This document shows, piece after piece, positions 1 through 7,010 of a stretch of DNA of 64,000 bases. Location of the stretch: the NCBI GenBank assembly GCA_001724995.1, contig MEFD01000020.1, positions 1-64,000 of the forward strand, in the 5' to 3' direction. This DNA is from Rubrivivax sp. SCN 71-131 (GTDB lineage: Bacteria > Pseudomonadota > Gammaproteobacteria > Burkholderiales > Burkholderiaceae_C). Under the pieces are notes generated by a model. That model did no database searches. It was not told where the DNA came from and saw only the letters and a list, made by a program, of their open reading frames with translations. Both the position numbers and the translations under genes were made by a program. How positions within the stretch are numbered: position 1 is the first letter of the stretch; each line of letters starts with the position of its first letter.

Positions 1-7
1 AACCCGG

Positions 8-328
8 TCACCCGCATACCCTGCACCCTGTCCGCCATCGCCATGAAACGGTGTCCGCGATCAGCGTGAAACGGGTGTCCGTGATCGCTGAAATGCGCAG
101 CTGCCGAGCCGAAACCATCAAAAACGGCGTCGAGCTGTGCTGCCGCAGACGGCCCTTTTCCGGGTTGACGGCGGCGTCGGCCATGGTTGCGTACAGGTCG
201 GCGAGGTAGCGATCAGCGACGTCGTCGCCCCACTCTCGGCGTGAGCGCGCGTGAATGCGGCGCAAATCCAGTGCCGCATTCCGGGTCAGGAGGAACGTGG
301 CGGGCGACGGTGCGTCATTGCCAGCCAT
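8..328 (-). CDS. parE: RelE/ParE-type toxin, C-terminus probably altered
   Basis: This is a 106-residue basic protein whose ATG overlaps the end of the upstream antitoxin-like gene, the usual antitoxin-toxin layout. The first two thirds fit the ParE/RelE superfamily: a conserved N-terminal helix pair (RNAALDLRRIH, then WGDDVADRYLADLY) and a basic middle (EKGRLRQ). ParE proteins poison DNA gyrase and RelE proteins cleave mRNA on ribosomes; the family match does not say which applies. The last 35 or so residues lack the usual hydrophobic strand ending in a 'VLHxxxD' motif and are encoded by three tandem 22-23 bp units. The native C-terminus may have been replaced by a repeat or insertion, so activity is doubtful. 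The family call is fairly safe; function is inference. Confidence 0.6.
   Translation of the reverse strand: MAGNDAPSPATFLLTRNAALDLRRIHARSRREWGDDVADRYLADLYATMADAAVNPEKGRLRQHSSTPFLMVSARQLRISAITDTRFTLIADTVSWRWRTGCRVCG
26..93. repeat. three tandem 22-23 bp units at the parE 3' end
   Basis: Three adjacent units (26-48, 49-71, 72-93) share the pattern 'GTCCGyGATC-GCTGAAA' with a few mismatches; one differs by a base in length, which shifts reading frame. Multiple short terminal repeats are typical of IS21-family ends, so this may be the edge of an insertion lying left of the window. That origin is inference; the repetition is seen directly. Confidence 0.55.
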
Positions 329-584
329 CGGCTTCCTTGCGGTCGAACGCCGCCATGTCGGTCTTGAAGTCGCCGGTGGACGCGAAGATGCGGCCCGCAG
401 CCAAGTCGCGGTAACCGGTGAGGATGGCGTCCTGCACGAACTGGCCGTCGCGCCGCTCCATGTCGCGGCGAATCAGGTCGCGGACGTACTCGCTGGGCGT
501 TTCGTAAAGACCGGCCTCGCCGACCATTCGATCCACGAACTCGGCCAGGGGCTGGGACAGGCGGGCGTTGATGCGTTCAGGCAT
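315..584 (-). CDS. parD: ParD/CopG-like antitoxin
   Basis: An 89-residue protein with a ribbon-helix-helix N-terminus (MPERINARLSQPLAEFVDRM) followed by a ParD-like stretch (YETPSEYVRDLIRRDMERR). The acidic/aromatic C-terminal tail would bind and mask the toxin. Its stop overlaps the toxin ATG, so the two should be co-translated. The ATG at 584 was chosen because it begins the conserved ribbon strand; an upstream in-frame start at 626 adds 14 non-conserved residues. ParD-type antitoxins normally bind an operator in their own promoter and repress the operon; here that region would be roughly 585-660. Family assignment is firm, partner specificity is not. Confidence 0.75.
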   Translation of the reverse strand: MPERINARLSQPLAEFVDRMVGEAGLYETPSEYVRDLIRRDMERRDGQFVQDAILTGYRDLAAGRIFASTGDFKTDMAAFDRKEADGWQ

Positions 585-685
585 GGGAACCTCCCGGTTC
601 GATTGGATGGCGGCATTGTCGCACAAATGGCACTACTTGTCGCATTTATTGCCCCCACAGGAGCCGTATCGTCACACCCGTACCT

Positions 686-752
686 GTTCTCGCTCATTTC
701 GCCACGAGAAATCACGCGCAAGTCTTTGTCACGACACCAATTTCGCCACAAC
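686..752. repeat. long direct repeat, copy A
   Basis: About 67 bp aligning end to end with 8,391-8,459. Shared blocks include 'TCGCTsATTTCGCC' at the left and a 29-bp right block (717-745 versus 8,423-8,451) with 24 identical positions around 'TTGTCACG' and 'AATTTCGC'. Both copies lie in non-coding DNA and flank the abiE/recombinase/ParB/DUF3987 stretch. It may be an element end or a binding site for one of the ParB-like proteins. Confidence 0.6.
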
Positions 753-894
753 ACCGAGTGTCTCGACGCGATATCCCATCGCCCGATAGCCACGCTGACG
801 CTTGCCCCACATCCGCAGCAAGGCCGGATGCCCCACCGAACTCAGGCCGACCCGTCAACAAGGCGCTTCGAGATGCTCTTCGGCATCGCCCCAA

Positions 895-942
895 GCGGCC
901 GGTATATGCCGACTCCGGGTGGCCGGATTACGCCGACTCCTG
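895..942. repeat. two 24-bp tandem units, IS21-end-like
   Basis: Units 895-918 and 919-942 share 'GGCCGG', 'TA' and 'GCCGACTCC' at the same spacing. Repeats of the type 'GTGGCCGG...TCGGAAT' occur in tandem at ends of IS21-family elements, so this may be a remnant. No istA or istB frame survives beside it. Low-confidence origin; the tandem structure is seen directly. Confidence 0.45.
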
Positions 943-1118
943 ACAGGCGGTAAGGTCGGAACGGACAGCCTCCTGGCCGCGGCAGTTCCCCTCCGGGTAG
1001 GCAATGCCGCAATCCAACCGCTTGAACCGTCCGCGCGTAACCCGTTGATTTCAAACGGCGACAGACAGGCTCCCTGCGGACTTCGGGCCATTCGCGGAGA
1101 GCGAAGCCGGGGAGAAGA

Positions 1119-1232
1119 ATGGCCAGGAGAGAGCGAAAGGCGGCCGAGAACGGGCCGGACCAGCAACCGCCGAAGTCCGCAGGCTTCCGCAAGAACCCGC
1201 GTGAACACGCGGGAACTGCCGCCATCGGATGA
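1119..1232 (+). CDS. possible 37-residue basic small protein
   Basis: This short frame starts with ATG six bases after a strong GGGGAGAAG ribosome-binding site and ends five bases before a perfect 12-bp stem-loop. The predicted peptide is very hydrophilic and basic (starts MARRERKAAENGPDQQPP, ends GTAAIG) with no membrane segment. I do not recognise a family. The case for a gene rests only on RBS, start, stop and adjacent hairpin; there is no conservation evidence. It could equally be the tail of a decayed longer gene, since it lies in a region with insertion-sequence debris. Confidence 0.35.
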   Translation: MARRERKAAENGPDQQPPKSAGFRKNPREHAGTAAIG

Positions 1233-1236
1233 GAAA

Positions 1237-1264
1237 AAGCCCCAACTGAGAACAGTTGGGGCTT
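1237..1264. terminator. perfect 12-bp stem-loop
   Basis: AAGCCCCAACTG pairs perfectly with CAGTTGGGGCTT around an AGAA loop. The A-run just before the left arm gives a U-run for minus-strand transcription, while the plus strand has only a short TTC after the stem. It could end the small gene at 1,119 or shield it from leftward transcription. Confidence 0.6.
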
Positions 1265-1515
1265 CAATAGTGGTGGTGCTGGGGCGACGCCACGCGGCCT
1301 TATACGGCTGCAATGAGTACCAATGAGATGCAATGCGCACCGTTCGGCGGTGATTCTACGCAGATCACCATTGCTTGGCAGCCTGCTATCGCGTCCAGCC
1401 GGTTTTTGCGGACGCGGATTCAGTCCCCAAACGCGGAATCGAACTGGCATCTGGCGGGTTCCGTTCTTTCGTCTAAATCTTGCATTGAACGAATAAACGG
1501 AACACACTCCCACCC

Positions 1516-2121
1516 ATGCTCGCCGACACCCACACCCAGCGCGTCCTCGATCTGGCCAACCAGAAGGGGCTGCTGCGCGCCAGCGATCTGGACGCCATCG
1601 AAGCGCCCCGTGTCGTCCTGACGCGCCTGACCGCCGCTGGCCTGTTGGACAGGGTTGGGCGCGGCCTCTACCGCCTACCCAGCCATCCGGGTTCGGAGCA
1701 CGAAAGCCTCGCAACGGTGGCGACCAAGGTACCGCAGGCCGTGTTCTGCCTGCTGACCGCGCTCCAGTTCCACGAGTTGACCACCCAGCTTCCCCGGCAG
1801 GTCTGGATCGCCATGCCGCGCGGCAGCCACGTCCCGCGCATCGACTACCCGCCAATCAAGATGGTGCAGATGACGGGCGACGTCTACGCCGAGGGCATCG
1901 AGACGGTCGAACGCGACGGCGTGAAGCTGCGCGTGTACGGCGTCGCCAAGACCGTGGCGGACTGCTTCAAGCATCGCAACAAGATCGGGCTGGACGTGGC
2001 GCTGGAGGCGCTGAAGGACGTGCGTGCCAAGCGCCGTGCATCGGCAGACGACCTGTGGCGCTACGCGAAAATCTGCCGCGTCGCCAACATCATGCGTCCG
2101 TATCTGGAGGCCGTCGAATGA
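1516..2121 (+). CDS. abiEi: AbiEi-family antitoxin (type IV toxin-antitoxin)
   Basis: A 201-residue protein with the two expected AbiEi parts: an N-terminal winged helix (about residues 1-60, LANQKGLLRASDLDAI ... GRGLYRLP) and a C-terminal antitoxin region (about 70-200, with 'AKTVADCFKHRNKIGLDVALEAL'-like helices). AbiEi represses the abiE promoter and neutralises AbiEii without forming a stable complex in characterised systems. The start is the first ATG and gives a full-length family member. It overlaps the next gene by ATGA, so the two are translationally coupled. AbiE systems stop phage by shutting down the infected cell, which fits the defence island. Family assignment is strong; phage range is unknown. 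Confidence 0.85.
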   Translation: MLADTHTQRVLDLANQKGLLRASDLDAIEAPRVVLTRLTAAGLLDRVGRGLYRLPSHPGSEHESLATVATKVPQAVFCLLTALQFHELTTQLPRQVWIAMPRGSHVPRIDYPPIKMVQMTGDVYAEGIETVERDGVKLRVYGVAKTVADCFKHRNKIGLDVALEALKDVRAKRRASADDLWRYAKICRVANIMRPYLEAVE

Positions 2122-2972
2122 GTCCAAATCTGGCCGCCTCCGTCCGCGCCCGCCTGCTCAACGTCGCCAAGGCGCAGGCGTCGGACTTCAATCAGGTGCT
2201 GGTGCGCTTCGCGCTGGAGCGCATCCTCTACCGCCTGACGCAATCAAAGCACGCAGATCGCTTTCTGCTCAAGGGCGCGCTGCTGTTCACGCTCTGGTAC
2301 GACATGCCGCACCGGGCCACGCGCGACGCTGACCTGCTGGGCTTCGGTGCGAGCGATCTGGAATCGGTGGCGCAGGCCTTCCGCGAGATCGCCGCCGTCG
2401 CGGTGGACGATGGCATCGTGTTCGACCCGGCTTCGGTCACCGTCGAGGAAATCCGCAAGGAAGCAGGCTACGGCGGCGTGCGCGTGGTCATTGCGGGCGA
2501 GCTGGCGAAGGCGCGCTGCAAGACGCAGATCGACGTCGGCTTCGGCGATGCCGTCACGCCCGGCCCGGTGGACTCGGTCTATCCGGTGCTGCTCGACGAC
2601 TTGCCCGCACCACGGCTTCGGGCCTACCCAACGTACACGGTCATCGCGGAAAAGCTCCACGCCATCGCCCTGCTGGGCATGACGAACAGCCGCGTGAAGG
2701 ACTACTTCGACCTGTCGGTGCTGCTGGAGCGCGAAATCCTCGACGCCGATCTGCTGGCCCAGGCAATCAAGGCCACCTTCGAGCGGCGCGGCATGACCGT
2801 GCCCGCCGAACTGCCGGTCGGCCTCACGGACGAGTTCGCGCACGATGCGTCGCGGCAGGTGCTGTGGCAGTCGTTCGTCAAGAAGAACGAACTCGATCCC
2901 GAACCACTGGCCGCCATCGTGGGTCGGCTGCGGTTGGCCTTGGAACCAGCGTTGAACCGAGCCACCCGATGA
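2118..2972 (+). CDS. abiEii: AbiEii/AbiGii-family nucleotidyltransferase toxin
   Basis: A 284-residue nucleotidyltransferase toxin. Visible hallmarks are the 'FLLKGALLFTLW' strand-turn near residue 52, the 'RATRDADLLGFG' segment carrying the D-x-D metal-binding pair, and a later conserved 'KLHAIALLG ... RVKDYFDLSVLL' block typical of AbiEii/DUF1814 proteins. AbiEii enzymes transfer nucleotides to target RNAs (tRNA in studied relatives), arresting growth. The start is the ATG that overlaps the antitoxin stop; a longer frame from 2,055 would run into abiEi and is rejected. No key residue appears missing, so an intact pair is likely. The exact substrate is not predictable from sequence. Confidence 0.87.
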   Translation: MSPNLAASVRARLLNVAKAQASDFNQVLVRFALERILYRLTQSKHADRFLLKGALLFTLWYDMPHRATRDADLLGFGASDLESVAQAFREIAAVAVDDGIVFDPASVTVEEIRKEAGYGGVRVVIAGELAKARCKTQIDVGFGDAVTPGPVDSVYPVLLDDLPAPRLRAYPTYTVIAEKLHAIALLGMTNSRVKDYFDLSVLLEREILDADLLAQAIKATFERRGMTVPAELPVGLTDEFAHDASRQVLWQSFVKKNELDPEPLAAIVGRLRLALEPALNRATR

Positions 2973-3043
2973 CGGTCATCTCGTAGACGCAGCAACCTCG
3001 CGTCCATCGCCACGGGCGGTCGCGGCTTCCATGCGGATTTTGC

Positions 3044-3493
3044 ATGGAGACCTCGACGATGCCCCGAAATTGCGCGCACTGCGGCCAAGCCTTTCAGCCC
3101 CGCCCCCAAGTCCCGAACCAGACCTACTGCTCGTCCGCCGAATGCCAACGCGCTCGCAAGCTGCGCTGGCAGCAGGACAAGCTTCGCACCGATCCGGACT
3201 ACCGCTACAACCAGCGTGACGCCCAGCGCGCATGGTTCGACCGGCATCCCGGCTACTGGCGCGCCTATCGTGCCGCCAATCCCGATGCGGTGGAAGGTGA
3301 TCAGAACGGAAGCGCCAATGGCGTGGGCAATGGCCTTGCAAAAATGGACGTGTCAATTCTGCCGTCCGGCCTGTACCGGCTGCGGCGAATTCCCGCGCCT
3401 TTCCCAGAGGAAGGCGATGCGTGGCTGGTCGAGATCACGCCCGTGAGCATCGACTGCGTCTGCAAAAAGGACGTGTGCAAAGAGATGACTTGA
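3044..3493 (+). CDS. small CxxC zinc-finger-like protein ahead of the recombinase
   Basis: A 149-residue protein. The N-terminus has CAHCGQ followed about 20 residues later by CSSAEC, a treble-clef-like zinc site, and then a strongly basic, aromatic stretch (RARKLRWQQDKLRTDPDY ... AWFDRHPGYWRAY). Proteins of this layout often sit next to recombinases in mobile elements; their job is not known to me. The second half is less conserved-looking and ends in a cysteine-containing tail (CVCKKDVC). An alternative start at 3,059 (MPRNCAHC) would drop five residues. It lies in the same orientation as, and about 170 bp before, the recombinase, so a role in the element's mobility or its control is plausible but unproven. 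Confidence 0.6.
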   Translation: METSTMPRNCAHCGQAFQPRPQVPNQTYCSSAECQRARKLRWQQDKLRTDPDYRYNQRDAQRAWFDRHPGYWRAYRAANPDAVEGDQNGSANGVGNGLAKMDVSILPSGLYRLRRIPAPFPEEGDAWLVEITPVSIDCVCKKDVCKEMT

Positions 3494-3664
3494 TCGACGC
3501 TTTGGCAGCCGGTCGCTATCGTCGTTCCCAAATGTGTTCTCGATCACCCTGCGTGGCAACGATTCAGAGTGCGTGCGTCACTGCCTCTCGGCAGCGCCAT
3601 TGCCATTGAAAGGAGCAGACGGCCCGAGAGCGACTTCGACAATTTCAGCGAGCGACCGGGCACC

Positions 3665-5230
3665 ATGCAACTGCAAGAACCGTCTTCGGACAAACCGGAA
3701 TCACCCCCTGCGTTTCGCGCCGCGCAATACGTGCGCATGTCCACCGAGCACCAGCAGTACTCGACGGAGAACCAGGGCGACAAGATCCGCGAGTACGCTG
3801 CCCGGCGCAATATCGAGATCGTCCGCACCTACGCCGACGAGGGCAAGAGCGGTCTGCGCATCGATGGCAGGCAAGCGCTTCAGCAACTGATCGCAGACGT
3901 GCAGGCGGGCAAGGCCGACTTCCAGATCATCCTCGTCTACGACGTCAGTCGCTGGGGCCGGTTCCAGGATGCCGACGAGAGCGCCTACTACGAGTACATC
4001 TGCCGCCGCGCCGGGATTCAGGTGGCCTACTGCGCCGAGCAGTTCGAAAACGACGGCTCACCCGTGTCCACCATCGTCAAGGGTGTCAAGCGCGCAATGG
4101 CGGGCGAATACAGCCGGGAATTGTCGGCGAAGGTGTTCGCGGGCCAGTGCCGCCTGATCGAACTCGGTTTCCGGCAAGGCGGGCCAGCGGGCTACGGCCT
4201 GCGCCGCGTGCTGATCGACCAGTCCGGTTCGGTGAAGGGGCAGCTTTCGCGCGGCGAGCACAAGAGCCTGCAAACTGATCGTGTGATCCTGCAACCCGGC
4301 CCCGACGAGGAAGTCGCGGTCGTGAACCAGATCTACCGCTGGTTCGTCGAGGGCAACCTGTTCGAATCCGAGATCGCCGAGCGGCTCAACGCCAAGGGCA
4401 TCCAGACCGACCTCGGACGCGACTGGACGCGGGCCACCGTGCGCGAGGTGCTGTCGAACGAGAAATACATCGGCAACAACGTCTACAACCGGCGCTCCTT
4501 CAAACTCAAGAAGGTGCGGGTCATGAACCAGCCGGAGATGTGGATCAAGAAGGAAGGCGCATTCGAGGGCATCGTGCCGCCCGACCTGTTCTACACGGCG
4601 CAGGGCATCCTGCGCGCACGGGCGCATCGCTACACCGACGAGGAACTGGTCGAGAAGTTGCGCCGCCTGTTTCAGCAGCACGGCTACCTCTCCGGCCTGA
4701 TCATCAACGAGGCCGAGGGAATGCCTTCGGCGGCGGCCTACGCGCACCGCTTCGGCAGTCTGATCCGGGCTTATCAGGCCGTGGGCTTCACGCCGGATCG
4801 GGACTACCAGTATCTGGAGGTCAACCAGTTCCTGCGCCGCCTGCACCCGGAAATCGTCGGCCAGACCGAGCGGATGATCACCGAGGTCGGTGGCACGGTC
4901 ATGCGCGATCCGGCGACCGACCTGCTCACCGTCAACCGTGAGTTCACGGTGTCGCTGGTGCTCTCGCGCTGCAACGTGCTCGATGACGGTCGCCGTCGCT
5001 GGAAGGTGCGCTTCGACACCAGCCTGACGCCGGACATCACGGTCGCCGTGCGGCTGGATGAAACCAATCAGGCCGCGCTGGACTACTACCTGCTGCCGCG
5101 TCTGGACTTCGGCCAGCCGCGCATTCATCTGGCCGAGCACAACAGCATCGAGTTCGAGAGTTACCGCTTCGACAGCCTGGACTACCTTTATGGCATGGCC
5201 GAGCGCAGCCGTTTGAGGAGAGTTGCATGA
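3665..5230 (+). CDS. large serine recombinase
   Basis: A 521-residue recombinase of the resolvase/invertase superfamily. The N-terminal catalytic domain (about residues 18-165) shows 'YVRMSTEHQQYSTENQ', with Ser26 as the likely nucleophile, and downstream arginines of the active site ('RWGRFQDADES', 'EYSRELSAKVF'). A Recombinase domain follows (QGGPAGYGLRR ... WTRATVREVLSNEKYIGNNVYNRRSF), then a long C-terminal region. Such enzymes integrate, excise or invert DNA at short specific sites. The ATG at 3,665 was chosen because the conserved domain begins shortly after it; a GTG-initiated version from 3,569 is possible. The stop overlaps the next ATG by 4 bp, so it is coupled with the two ParB-like genes. 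It is the only recombinase in the window. Confidence 0.87.
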   Translation: MQLQEPSSDKPESPPAFRAAQYVRMSTEHQQYSTENQGDKIREYAARRNIEIVRTYADEGKSGLRIDGRQALQQLIADVQAGKADFQIILVYDVSRWGRFQDADESAYYEYICRRAGIQVAYCAEQFENDGSPVSTIVKGVKRAMAGEYSRELSAKVFAGQCRLIELGFRQGGPAGYGLRRVLIDQSGSVKGQLSRGEHKSLQTDRVILQPGPDEEVAVVNQIYRWFVEGNLFESEIAERLNAKGIQTDLGRDWTRATVREVLSNEKYIGNNVYNRRSFKLKKVRVMNQPEMWIKKEGAFEGIVPPDLFYTAQGILRARAHRYTDEELVEKLRRLFQQHGYLSGLIINEAEGMPSAAAYAHRFGSLIRAYQAVGFTPDRDYQYLEVNQFLRRLHPEIVGQTERMITEVGGTVMRDPATDLLTVNREFTVSLVLSRCNVLDDGRRRWKVRFDTSLTPDITVAVRLDETNQAALDYYLLPRLDFGQPRIHLAEHNSIEFESYRFDSLDYLYGMAERSRLRRVA

Positions 5231-6126
5231 CGAAGAAACACCACGCCACCGACTTGCAGATGATCCCGGTCGATCAGATCGCCGTGCTCAACCCGCGCGA
5301 CCGCAATGGCCGGGTGTTCGAGGAGATCGTCGGCAACATCAAGAGCATCGGCCTGAAGAAGCCAGTCACGGTCACGCCGCGCGACGGTCTGGAGGACGGC
5401 AAGCGCTTCCTGCTGATCTGCGGTGAAGGCAGGCTCAATGCCTTCCGGTCGCTCGGTGAGAAGGAGATTCCGGCGCTGGTCGTCGCAGTCACCGACGAGG
5501 ATGCCTTCATCATGAGTCTGACCGAGAACATTGCTCGCCGGAAATACAGCGCGCTGGAGCTGCTGGTGAGCATCAAGGACTTGAGCACACAAGGCTACGA
5601 CAAGCGCGTCATCGCACAAAAAACCGGCTTGAGCCTCGATTACATCAAGGGCATCCTGCTGCTTTTCGAGAAAGGCGAGGAACGCCTGCTGGCTGCCGTG
5701 GAGTCCGGGCGGGTGCCGCTCAACGTCGCCATAACCATCGCGGGCGCGAGCGACGAGGAAGCAGTGCAGGCTGCATTGCAGGATGCCTACGAAAGCGGCC
5801 AGTTGCGCGGCGGGCAACTGATGCAGACGCGGCGCGTGCTCCAGCGCCGCAACACCCTGGGAAAAACGCTGAAACACCGCCCCGCGCGCAAGGGTGCAGA
5901 CGTCACGACCACCAGCCTGGTGCGCAACTACCAGAACGAGGTCGAGCGGCAGAAGCTGACCATCAGAAAAGCCGAGTTCACGCAGCAGCGCCTGCTGTTC
6001 GTGGTCGAGGCGCTGCGCCAGTTGTTGGCCGACGAACACTTCTCCAACCTGCTGCGCGCCGAGGGTCTGGACACCTTGCCCAAACAACTGGCCGAGCGTG
6101 TGTGGGCCGGAGGCCACGCGGCATGA
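5227..6126 (+). CDS. ParB/RepB-like protein, first of two
   Basis: A 299-residue ParB-superfamily protein. The N-terminal ParB/Sulfiredoxin-like nuclease fold is visible as 'IPVDQIAVLNPRDRNGRVFEEIVGNIKSIGL'-type sequence (described here, not continuous), the 'LICGEGRLNAFRSLG' box and 'MSLTENIARRKYSALE'. A helix-turn-helix (KRVIAQKTGLSLDYIKGIL) follows at about 135-155, then a RepB-type C-terminal region. ParB proteins bind centromere-like sites; here no ParA ATPase is present, so segregation is less likely than a role in element maintenance or recombinase control. Both boundaries overlap neighbours (ATGA at 5,227 and 6,123), which ties it to one transcript with the recombinase. Confidence 0.8.
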   Translation: MTKKHHATDLQMIPVDQIAVLNPRDRNGRVFEEIVGNIKSIGLKKPVTVTPRDGLEDGKRFLLICGEGRLNAFRSLGEKEIPALVVAVTDEDAFIMSLTENIARRKYSALELLVSIKDLSTQGYDKRVIAQKTGLSLDYIKGILLLFEKGEERLLAAVESGRVPLNVAITIAGASDEEAVQAALQDAYESGQLRGGQLMQTRRVLQRRNTLGKTLKHRPARKGADVTTTSLVRNYQNEVERQKLTIRKAEFTQQRLLFVVEALRQLLADEHFSNLLRAEGLDTLPKQLAERVWAGGHAA

Positions 6127-7007
6127 GCAAGCCACCGCTGGGGTTCATTCCCGATCCGCTGATGCTCCCCTTGGAGCGCATCCTGCCGTCGCGCAAGTTG
6201 CCAGAAGGCGTCTTGAACTCGCGCAAGTTCCATCAGATTGTGGCATCGATAGAGGCGGTCGGGCTGATCGAGCCCTTGAGTGTGGGCAAGGCCGACAAGG
6301 CATCTGGCCAACACGTCCTGCTCGACGGTCACGTTCGGGTATTGGCCTTGCAACAGCTCGGCTTCGTCGATGCGCCGTGTTTCATCGCCACCGACGACGA
6401 AAGCTACACCTACAACAGCCGGATCAACCGCATCTCATCCATTCAGGAACACCAGATGCTGCGGCGTGCGGTGGAGCGCGGCGTCACCCCCGAGCGGCTG
6501 GCCAAAGCGCTGAATGTGGACGTCAGTCAGATCCACAAGAAAGTCAGCCTGCTTGAAGGCATCTGTCCGGAGGCTGTCGAGATGCTCAAGGATCAGCATT
6601 TTTCCGCCAACCTCGGCGCGGTGCTGCGCAAGATGAAACCCACGCGGCAGGTCGAATGCGTGGAACTGATGCTGACCGCCAACAACATGACCGTCGCCTA
6701 CGCCGAGGCATTGCTGGCCGCGACACCACCGGCTCTGCTGGTCAGCGAAAAACGCCCCCGCAAGCTCTCCGGCGTCACGGCGGAACAGATGGTCAAGATG
6801 GAGCGCGAAATGGGAAATATCCAGAACCAATTGAAGCTGGTCGAGAAATCCTACGGCCAGGACGTACTGCTCCTGGTGCTGGCGCGCGGCTACCTTGGCA
6901 AACTGGTAGGCAATAAAGCCGTGCTTCGCTACCTGTCGCAGCGCCAGCCGGACGTGCTGACCGAGTTTGAAAACATCGTCCAGACCGTGGCGCTGGACGG
7001 CAAATGA
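6123..7007 (+). CDS. ParB/RepB-like protein, second of two
   Basis: A 294-residue relative of the preceding protein, not a copy. It has the ParB N-domain (LPLERILPSRKLPEG-like start, 'LLDGHVRVLALQQLG' in place of the GEGR box, 'YNSRINRISSIQEHQML'), a central helix-turn-helix (ERLAKALNVDVSQIHKKVSLL, about 135-155) and a RepB-type C-terminal part. The GxxR signature is changed to DGHVR, so if the first protein binds CTP or cuts DNA this one may differ. The ATG at 6,123 overlaps the upstream stop; the longer frame from 6,102 was rejected. Paired ParB/RepB proteins behind a serine recombinase suggest a co-operating DNA-binding pair. Function is inferred. Confidence 0.78.
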   Translation: MSKPPLGFIPDPLMLPLERILPSRKLPEGVLNSRKFHQIVASIEAVGLIEPLSVGKADKASGQHVLLDGHVRVLALQQLGFVDAPCFIATDDESYTYNSRINRISSIQEHQMLRRAVERGVTPERLAKALNVDVSQIHKKVSLLEGICPEAVEMLKDQHFSANLGAVLRKMKPTRQVECVELMLTANNMTVAYAEALLAATPPALLVSEKRPRKLSGVTAEQMVKMEREMGNIQNQLKLVEKSYGQDVLLLVLARGYLGKLVGNKAVLRYLSQRQPDVLTEFENIVQTVALDGK

Positions 7008-7010
7008 CGA

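Larger units (their letters stand above)
585..1118. other. non-coding/degenerate stretch between parDE and a small ORF
   Basis: No convincing gene is seen; the open frames here are antisense, low-information readings of GC-rich DNA. It holds the parDE promoter region (just above 584), one copy of a long repeat shared with the brx promoter region (686-752), and two IS21-like 24-bp tandem units (895-942). It looks like debris left by successive insertions. Confidence 0.5.

Noticed and set aside
712-894. transposase fragment on the minus strand
   Set aside because: The short frame has no convincing similarity to IstA or other transposases and no catalytic residues; only the tandem repeats next to it hint at an IS.
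1260-1320. tRNA 3' end as an attachment site (TGGTGGTGCTGGGG)
   Set aside because: The sequence after it lacks a T-arm or any cloverleaf on either strand.
3665-5230. serine recombinase as the prophage integrase
   Set aside because: It is 22 kb from the nearest phage gene, on the other strand, and coupled to ParB-like genes that are not part of lambda-like phages. It cannot be fully excluded, but nothing supports it.
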